Source: an uncultured Prevotella sp.
GTDB lineage: Bacteria; Bacteroidota; Bacteroidia; Bacteroidales; Bacteroidaceae
DNA: 50,724 bases
NCBI GenBank assembly: GCA_900322035.1
Contig: ONYL01000032.1
Coordinates: forward strand, 1 to 50,724
Direction: 5' to 3'
The first letter of the stretch is position 1, and each line of letters begins with the position of its first letter. The position numbers and the translations under genes were made by a program. A model generated the notes under the pieces. That model saw only the letters and a program-made list of their open reading frames with translations, was not told the DNA's origin and searched no databases. Shown here one piece after another: positions 44,959 through 50,724 of the stretch.

Positions 44959-47958
44959 TTAAAAGTTTACATTCAGCCCTATATTAAAAGTTCTGGAAAT
45001 GGGATAAGTGGAAAGGTCTATGCCATTGATGCCGACTTCGGGATCCAAGCCTGAATAGCCAGTGATGGTAGCCACATTCTCGCATGAGAGTGTCAGCCGG
45101 CAGCTCTGCATGGTCAGTGGCTTCAGCCATCTCTTGGGGAAGTCATAGGAGAGTGAGATGGTCTTAAGACGCAGGTAAGAGCCAGGCTCCACGTACCTGT
45201 CGGATACTCGGTTGTTCCCATTGGGGTCGCCGTATACGGCTCGGGGCATCACATTGCTGGTACCAGCACCATGCCAGCGAGATAGCACATCGTCAAGCTG
45301 ATTGTAGGCAGCCGACATACCTGTCAGATCAATCTTATTGGCATTGAAGATTTTATTGCCTGCCACACCTTGCAGATAGATGTTGAGCTCAAAGCCCTTC
45401 CAACTGAGAGTGTTGCCCATGGAGAAGAGATGGGTTGGATTGGGATTGCCGATGACAGTACGGTCCTCATCATTGATGACACCATCGTTATTCAAATCCT
45501 TGAAGCGAATATCACCCGGTTCTGCTCCAGCCTGAATGGCATGATTGTCCACTTCTTCCTGAGTCTGGAAAATTCCATCGGTAACGTATCCATAGAACAC
45601 ATTGATGGGATAGTTGTCAGCGAGCATTGTCACATAGCTGTTGTTGATCTGGTTGATATAATAAGGAGTGCTGCTGTTCAAGCTTACTATCTTATTCTTG
45701 TTATAGGTATAGGACACACTGGTGTGCCATTCCAGAGCCCCTTTCAGATTAACCGTGTTAAGGGTTAACTCGATACCTTTGTTCGTCACCTTTCCTGCAT
45801 TGGTATAGGTCGTACTGGTATCCTCGAAACCAGAGGTAATGGGGATGGAGGCCTTCACCAACATATCTGTGGTCTTCTTATAGTAGGCATCCAGTGACAA
45901 ATTGACGCGTGACTGGAACATGGCCACGTCAAATCCGATGTTGGCCTGCTTCACGCTTTCCCAGTGAATATTGGGATTGGCCAATGTGGCTGAGACAAGG
46001 GCCACTTGCTCATCCCCGTTGACACCAAGGGGATAGACACTGGTGTTGTAGGATGCCAAGTAGCTATAGTTGCCCACCGAAGCCTGGCTTCCCGTTACGC
46101 CATAGCCGACTCGCACTTTCAGGTCGTTGACAATATCGTTCTTCTTCCAAAAGGCCTCTTCCGACGGCCGCCAAGCCAGCGATATAGAGGGGAAAGTACC
46201 CCAACGCTGATTCTTGCCAAAACGGCTGGAGCCATCACGGCGAATTGTGGCTGTCAACAGATAACGGTTGCAATAGTCGTAGTTCAGGCGGGCCATGTAA
46301 GAGAGCAGTGACCATTCAGTCTCATTGCCACCGATGGAGTACATTTTCTGTCCGTTGTCCATCTCGTGTACATTGGCAAAAGTAAATACGTTTTTCTGTG
46401 CATTAAAATAATCATAATCATTCCACTGGGCGGAAGTTCCAGCCATCAAGCCCACATGGTGCTTGTTGGCAAATGTCTTGTCAAAAAGAAAATAATTGTC
46501 CCACAAGTAAGTAAATGACTTGTTATGGCTCTTGTAGCGCGATGCTTCTTCAACGGGAATGGGTTTCCAATCATAGGCTGGCGTAAAGTTGTCATTGTCC
46601 CAGAACTTGGCGTCGAGTCCAAAAGTTGACTTGAATTTCAACCAGCTTGTAAGACTTATCTCTCCTGTGATGTTGCCCAGCAGATTGTATCCGTAGGTTT
46701 TGTACAGGTCGGTGTCAGTCGGACCAACAGGATTCTTCGTAGAGCCATACCAAAGAGAGTTGCCGTCAGGACCGGACCAGTTTCCATCTTCATCCTTCAC
46801 TGGATAAACAGGAAGTGCTCGGTAGGTTGCCCCCAAGTCGTAACTGCCTTGCTTCTTCTCGTCGGCTGAGAAATTGAGATTTGTACTCACTTTCAGCCAT
46901 TTCAGCACTTGGGCATCGTTATTGGACTGGAAAGTGTAACGACGATACTTCACGCTCCTTACCGTACCTTTTTGGTCGAGCACGCCACCTGAGATATAGT
47001 AATGCGCTTTGTCCGAACCGCCGGAATAGCTCAGTGAATAGTTCTGCAGCCAACCGGTCTGGAAGACTTCGTCCACCCAGTCTGTACTTTGGGCCAACGA
47101 TGCTGGATTGGCCCAAAGTGGATTGGCCTCATATCTGGCATTCTGCATCATCTCATTGCTAAGCTCAGCATACTGGGCAGAATTGAGCAGGTTTGGAGTG
47201 TTGGTTACGTTCTGGAAGGATGCGCTGAGGTTGAGTGACAACCTGCCTTGTCCTGTTTTGCCTCTTTTGGTAGTAACCATGACCACACCATTAGCGCCTC
47301 GGGAGCCATAAATGGCAGTGGCAGAAGCGTCCTTCAGCACGTCGATACGGTCCACGTCCATGGTGTTGAGATTGTTTAATCCTAAGTCGGTAGGGACACC
47401 GTCGATCACGATCAGAGGGTCGCAGTTGTTGATGGAGCCCAATCCGCGAATTTTAATCGTCACATTGTCACCGGGTTTACCGGCGTCCACCACTTGCAGG
47501 CCTGCTATTTTTCCCTGCATTGCCTGGCCTATATTGGCTACCGGCTGTTCGCTCAGCCCCTTGCTGCCCAGTGAGCCTACAGCACCAGTAAGGTCACTTT
47601 TGCGCATAGTGCCGTAGCCTACTACCACTACCTCGTTGAGTTGTTGGCTTGCAGGCGTCAAGCTGACCTGAAGCTCGCTACTGCCATTGACTTTTACCTC
47701 CTTGGTAGTATATCCCATATAAGAAATGCTCAGACTCACATTGTCAGGAACTGACAGCGTGAAGTTGCCATTTAGATCAGTTACTGTGGCGTTTGCAGAA
47801 CCCGTCTGCTTTACAGTAGCTCCGATGACAGGCTCTCCCAATTCGTCCTTTACAACTCCATGTACTTGTTTGCCTTGCGCCAGCAAGGATGCGGGGAACA
47901 GAAGTCCCACCAGACCGCACAGCAGTCGCCGTTTTGATTTTAATTTTGATTGTCCCAT
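44959..47958 (-). CDS. SusC/RagA-family TonB-dependent transporter
   Basis: This 999-aa outer-membrane transporter is the substrate pore of the PUL. It has a signal peptide (about 1-28), a carboxypeptidase-like Ig domain (HGVVKDELGEPVIGATVKQT, 33-115), the TonB region ending NEVVVVGYGTMRKSDLTGAV, a plug (SEQPVANIGQAMQGKIAGLQ; IKIRGLGSINNCDPLIVIDG; VLKDASATAIYGSRGANGVV) and a 22-strand barrel ending LNVNF. All SusC hallmarks are intact and no frameshift is present. A -7 box TAAATTTG lies at complement(48003-48010), 44 nt upstream of the start, without a clear -33, as is common for regulated PULs. Confidence 0.95.
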   Translation of the reverse strand: MGQSKLKSKRRLLCGLVGLLFPASLLAQGKQVHGVVKDELGEPVIGATVKQTGSANATVTDLNGNFTLSVPDNVSLSISYMGYTTKEVKVNGSSELQVSLTPASQQLNEVVVVGYGTMRKSDLTGAVGSLGSKGLSEQPVANIGQAMQGKIAGLQVVDAGKPGDNVTIKIRGLGSINNCDPLIVIDGVPTDLGLNNLNTMDVDRIDVLKDASATAIYGSRGANGVVMVTTKRGKTGQGRLSLNLSASFQNVTNTPNLLNSAQYAELSNEMMQNARYEANPLWANPASLAQSTDWVDEVFQTGWLQNYSLSYSGGSDKAHYYISGGVLDQKGTVRSVKYRRYTFQSNNDAQVLKWLKVSTNLNFSADEKKQGSYDLGATYRALPVYPVKDEDGNWSGPDGNSLWYGSTKNPVGPTDTDLYKTYGYNLLGNITGEISLTSWLKFKSTFGLDAKFWDNDNFTPAYDWKPIPVEEASRYKSHNKSFTYLWDNYFLFDKTFANKHHVGLMAGTSAQWNDYDYFNAQKNVFTFANVHEMDNGQKMYSIGGNETEWSLLSYMARLNYDYCNRYLLTATIRRDGSSRFGKNQRWGTFPSISLAWRPSEEAFWKKNDIVNDLKVRVGYGVTGSQASVGNYSYLASYNTSVYPLGVNGDEQVALVSATLANPNIHWESVKQANIGFDVAMFQSRVNLSLDAYYKKTTDMLVKASIPITSGFEDTSTTYTNAGKVTNKGIELTLNTVNLKGALEWHTSVSYTYNKNKIVSLNSSTPYYINQINNSYVTMLADNYPINVFYGYVTDGIFQTQEEVDNHAIQAGAEPGDIRFKDLNNDGVINDEDRTVIGNPNPTHLFSMGNTLSWKGFELNIYLQGVAGNKIFNANKIDLTGMSAAYNQLDDVLSRWHGAGTSNVMPRAVYGDPNGNNRVSDRYVEPGSYLRLKTISLSYDFPKRWLKPLTMQSCRLTLSCENVATITGYSGLDPEVGINGIDLSTYPISRTFNIGLNVNF

Positions 47959-48002
47959 ACGATATACGATTGAGTTATATTGTTTGTTTTTGGTTTTCGC
48001 TG

Positions 48003-48010
48003 CAAATTTA
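48003..48010 (-). promoter_or_regulatory. Putative -7 box of PUL operon
   Basis: TAAATTTG on the minus strand. The -33 position lacks TTTG, which would fit a promoter needing an activator. The divergent region 47959-48248 between the operon and the regulator is otherwise empty. Confidence 0.5.
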
Positions 48011-48156
48011 ATAGATTTTAAGACATGATGTCGCTTGGTGTAGCATTCAAGTAGATTTTCGTATTTGTTGAATCATTTGAACCACCTATGTTTCAGGATA
48101 TTAAACAATATTTTAAATTTTGTCTAAGTAGAGGCTCTATACTCAATCTTTTTTGC

Positions 48157-48164
48157 TATTTTTG
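48157..48164 (+). promoter_or_regulatory. Putative -7 box of DUF6377-type regulator
   Basis: TATTTTTG, 84 nt before the regulator ATG; no good -33 in the usual window. Confidence 0.45.
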
Positions 48165-48248
48165 CAGCAGACTTCTCTGTGAGTCGATCACAAAGGCGTT
48201 AAACAACTGTCATCTCGGTTTAGTCATATAGAAAAAAACAAGACGATA

Positions 48249-49880
48249 ATGAGAGCAATACTTACTTTATTTATTTGGATGTTGACTGTTCCATGCCTGC
48301 AGGCCTCTGTTGTGAATGACAGCCTGCTTACGAGAATGGATAAGGTATTGGCCGACCGTGGAAAGATCAGCTCTATGAAGAACGTACGCATTAAGGCTCT
48401 TACGGACTATGTGAAAAAGGTCAAGGAGCCACGAAACCTTCTTCAGATATATGAATCCCTTTTTCAAGAGTATGAGGTCTACCAGTTTGACTCCGCATTG
48501 GTGTATATTGAAAAAGCACAAGAGTGCGCCTTGCGTATTGGAAGCAAAGAGAAGGCCAACCATTGTATGGTGCAGAAAGCATCATTGCTGAGCACCGTGG
48601 GATTTTACAGTGAAGCGCGGGTTCTACTCGATTCAGTGAAGCTGCTCGGTGACAATGCAGAGAAGTTTTATTATTACTTCACGTATTTCAAGTTCTACTC
48701 CAATCTCAGTGATTACTACAGCAATGACAAGTTCTCACGGCAATGCAAGGAGAAGGCGAGGCAATGTTTCATCAAGGCCAAGCAATATCTTACCGAAGAT
48801 ATCTCGGGACATGATTATTATCTTGGAGAATACTATGTCTATGTGGAGCCAAACGACAGGAAAGCCCTGTATTATTATTTCAAGACGCTGAGAACGGCAC
48901 CAGAAAACTCAAGATTCTTTGCCATGGCAGCCTTCGCCATAGCCGGCAACTATAGTGCCAATGGCAATCAGCGGCTTTATGCGGATTACCTGACAAAAGC
49001 TGCCATCAGTGATGTGCTGAGCAATACAAAGGAAAACCTCGCTTTACAAGAACTGGCCGTGTGGCTAATGAAGCAGGGGGGTAGCAAGCAAATCAATAGG
49101 GCCGACAACTACATCCGTATCGCGCTGAACGACGCACAGTTCTATAATAGCAGGTTGAGAGTTATTGAAATTGCGCAAAAACTGCCCACCATCGTTGGCG
49201 CTTATGAGAACAACATCAAATCTTCCAATCGCGGACTCTCTTTGATGCTTATTCTCGTAACAGTACTCATCCTCGCCTGCATAGTTTTCCTTTTCTACAT
49301 TTTGAGGCAAAACGGCCGATTGCGCGACAACAGGCAGAAGTTGGCCGACAGTAATTCCCAGCTCACAGTACTCAACTCGCGCCTTGAGCAGCTCAATGAG
49401 GAACTTATCGGTACCAACCATAAGCGTGAAACACTTGTAAAGCTCTACATTGACTTGTGCGCCAAATTCATAGGACGGCTCAACCGATACAAAAGTCTCG
49501 TTGAGCGAAAGATAAAAGCCCATCAGGCAGACGACCTGCTAAGATCCATCACCTCGACCAAACTTTCTGAAGAAGACGCTGAGACCTTCACCAACCGCTT
49601 CGACAAGTCCTTTCTGGAGCTATACCCCAACTTTCTACAAGAGCTCAACGAACTTTTGGTCAAGCCTTATCCTTTGCCGGCTTCAAAATACACGATGTTG
49701 CCAGAGCAGCGTATCTATGCCCTCATCAGACTTGGCGTAACGCAAAGCAGCGAGATTGCAGCTGTACTGTTCTATTCCCCGCAGACAGTATACAACTATA
49801 GATCCACCGTAAAGATGAGGGCAAAGAACAAAGATACGTTGGAGAAGGATGTGCAAAATCTAAACGCCGTCATCAGATAA
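48249..49880 (+). CDS. DUF6377-type membrane regulator, divergent to PUL
   Basis: This 543-aa protein has a signal peptide (1-20), a periplasmic helical/TPR-like domain (about 25-320, YQFDSALVYIEKAQECALRI; ARVLLDSVKLLGDNAEKFYY), one membrane helix (about 330-353, GLSLMLILVTVLILACIVFL), a coiled coil (about 355-395) and a cytoplasmic C-terminus with a LuxR-like HTH (LPEQRIYALIRLGVTQSSEI; AAVLFYSPQTVYNYRSTVK). This is the DUF6377 architecture, found in Bacteroidales beside SusCD operons. It lies divergent from susC, 290 bp apart, and is the probable PUL regulator in place of SusR or a hybrid two-component system. It shares the design, but not clear sequence identity, with the regulator at 30599-32341. 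Confidence 0.85.
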   Translation: MRAILTLFIWMLTVPCLQASVVNDSLLTRMDKVLADRGKISSMKNVRIKALTDYVKKVKEPRNLLQIYESLFQEYEVYQFDSALVYIEKAQECALRIGSKEKANHCMVQKASLLSTVGFYSEARVLLDSVKLLGDNAEKFYYYFTYFKFYSNLSDYYSNDKFSRQCKEKARQCFIKAKQYLTEDISGHDYYLGEYYVYVEPNDRKALYYYFKTLRTAPENSRFFAMAAFAIAGNYSANGNQRLYADYLTKAAISDVLSNTKENLALQELAVWLMKQGGSKQINRADNYIRIALNDAQFYNSRLRVIEIAQKLPTIVGAYENNIKSSNRGLSLMLILVTVLILACIVFLFYILRQNGRLRDNRQKLADSNSQLTVLNSRLEQLNEELIGTNHKRETLVKLYIDLCAKFIGRLNRYKSLVERKIKAHQADDLLRSITSTKLSEEDAETFTNRFDKSFLELYPNFLQELNELLVKPYPLPASKYTMLPEQRIYALIRLGVTQSSEIAAVLFYSPQTVYNYRSTVKMRAKNKDTLEKDVQNLNAVIR

Positions 49881-50011
49881 TATGGTTCAATGGATATTTT
49901 CCGTGGATTGGATATGTTGTTTCATTTCGTATAGTCCTGACTTCGCCAATGAATAAATGGTAATAGAAAATCATGGACAGGCTTACGCTCCATAGTAGCT
50001 CTGAGGCTCAA
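49881..50011. other. Gene-free stretch
   Basis: Nothing recognised between the regulator stop and the inverted-repeat block. The terminal 844 bp of the window hold no convincing gene; see the repeat entries below. Confidence 0.6.
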
Positions 50012-50186
50012 CCTGTCCATGACGAAAATTGCCTGGGCATAAAATTGCGCCAAAGGCGCATATAATCAGCGCATCTTTGCATCTGCCCAAAAGCGGTTTG
50101 GAATGCCTTGACTTGAAGCTTTCTGCCGTAGAATTTTATGCGTTAGGGCGCAATTTTACGCGATAGCGATTTTCGTCATGGGCAGG
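50012..50186. repeat. Large inverted repeat (about 40-bp arms)
   Basis: Arms at 50012-50051 and 50147-50186 pair imperfectly: CCTGTCCATGACGAAAATTG pairs with the 3' arm CGATTTTCGTCATGGGCAGG, and TAAAATTGCGCC with GGCGCAATTTTA. A 95-bp spacer separates them. No gene lies inside. Confidence 0.8.
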
Positions 50187-50202
50187 CTTGCCTCCAAAGG
50201 TG

Positions 50203-50267
50203 TGGTTCTGAAGTGACGGGGTAGCCGTCGAGCTTGCTCGTAAGGCCACCCCATCGCTTCAGAACCA
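50203..50267. repeat. Hairpin with 20-bp arms
   Basis: TGGTTCTGAAGTGACGGGGT (50203-50222) pairs with ACCCCATCGCTTCAGAACCA (50248-50267) with two G-T-type mismatches. It lies 26 bp before the dispersed repeat at 50294. Confidence 0.8.
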
Positions 50268-50293
50268 TAGCTCCGGTAGGAGCGTAAGCCGGG

Positions 50294-50362
50294 ACATGAC
50301 CATTTTCCTTCCCCTTTACATATAAACTTACCATGATTCCACGGAAAATATCCGCTGCGCCG
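50294..50362. repeat. Dispersed intergenic repeat, right copy
   Basis: Matches positions 1-69 of the window with about three differences. Confidence 0.85.
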
Positions 50363-50484
50363 ATAATATGGAAGGGGAGCGGTGCTGTCGTGAGCGTTAA
50401 CTTCACTTCGTCCGCACAGCTTTCAGCACAGCCAACCACTGCAGCTCGCCCTTGATGCCGCAGCCTACCCATGTTCTGTGACAG

Positions 50485-50594
50485 TTGCCACACGACAATG
50501 AGGCTTTCGCCACACGGTTACGTGGCATTCGCCACACGACAATGCGGCATTCGCCACACGACAATGCGGCATTCGCCACACGGTTACGTGGCGT
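50485..50594. repeat. 22-bp tandem repeat, five units
   Basis: Units begin at 50485, 50507, 50529, 50551 and 50573, each starting T(T/C)GCCACACG. Two core types occur: ACAATGCGG (units 1, 3, 4) and GTTACGTGG (units 2, 5). A sixth partial unit leads into the composite repeat. A GTTACGTGG-type unit is also present in copy B near 24.9 kb. Confidence 0.9.
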
Positions 50595-50596
50595 TT

Positions 50597-50716
50597 GCCA
50601 CACTGTAGTTTAACGTTTTTGGTTGTGTAGTTTAACGCTTTTGGTTGACTACTTTAAGCCTTATTTTTAATGTTGGTTGACCCGGTTAAACATTACTTTT
50701 ATATTTGGTTGATACA
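50597..50716 (+). repeat. Composite intergenic repeat, copy C
   Basis: GCCACACTGTAGTTTAACG, a second TGTAGTTTAACGCTTTTGG, TTGACTACTTTAAGCC, TTTTTAATGTTGGTTG and TTGGTTGATAC in order. It matches 7014-7109 in the same orientation and 24810-24935 in reverse. Confidence 0.8.
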
Positions 50717-50724
50717 TGTGCGGC

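Noticed and set aside
50403-50603. Minus-strand frame MWQTPRNRVANAALSCGECR
   Set aside because: It is a translation of the 22-bp tandem repeat and not a gene.

Overview
This window looks like a chromosome segment of a Bacteroidales bacterium, most likely Prevotellaceae (Prevotella sensu lato). The evidence is a SusC/SusD polysaccharide-utilisation locus, the type IX secretion translocon protein SprA next to ruvA, GLPGLI and DUF6377-type proteins, T9SS-like C-terminal signals, and many promoters of the Bacteroidetes form TTTG-N19/20-TAnnTTTG. I place it at family level by inference from gene content only.

Layout. (1) 1-8.1 kb: a 75-bp tandem repeat that carries promoter and hairpin sequence, thymidine kinase (tdk) overlapping an AI-2E-type permease, tRNA-Lys followed by a decayed integrase, a broken Cys-rich peptide gene, and a GLPGLI-protein/outer-membrane-receptor pair. 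(2) 7.4-24.4 kb: mostly core genes: ruvA, sprA (a very large 2554-aa protein), a PH-domain membrane protein, a PBP4-type D,D-carboxypeptidase, a PIF1-like helicase with a C-terminal HTH, a small lipoprotein, then on the minus strand galE, a Sua5/YciO-type protein and a second PIF1-like helicase with TPR-like repeats. (3) 24.5-27.1 kb: tRNA-Pro, two secreted proteins (one with a T9SS sorting tail) and an NlpE-like lipoprotein. (4) 27.2-37.9 kb: an accessory region rich in remnants. It holds a truncated copy of a TPR/HTH regulator, its intact parent at 30.6-32.3 kb, an IS200-like (HUH) transposase-family protein with an unusual C-terminal domain, fragments of a SWIM-finger protein and of a PD-(D/E)XK transposase, small secreted proteins (several broken), a CotH-like protein, and a family of palindromic repeats including a 278-bp MITE-like element. 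(5) 37.9-49.9 kb: a complete polysaccharide-utilisation locus (SusC, SusD, SusE/F-like, GH66, GH97) with a divergent DUF6377-type membrane regulator; the GH66 points to dextran. (6) 49.9-50.7 kb: a gene-free block of nested inverted repeats and a 22-bp tandem array, part of which repeats the first 69 bp of the window.

How the parts work together. In the PUL, SusC/SusD import oligosaccharides released at the surface (GH66, SusE-like binder), and GH97 is expected to trim them to glucose in the periplasm. SprA would form the outer-membrane channel that exports T9SS cargo; proteins at 25.1 kb and 35.7 kb have C-terminal tails resembling such cargo. The strongest candidates for something undescribed are in region 4. 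One is a HUH-type transposase-like protein whose expected catalytic Tyr position appears to be Trp and which is fused to a DprA-like Rossmann segment, flanked on both sides by related palindromes. The other is a MITE-like element whose two copies keep an internal hairpin by a compensatory base-pair change.
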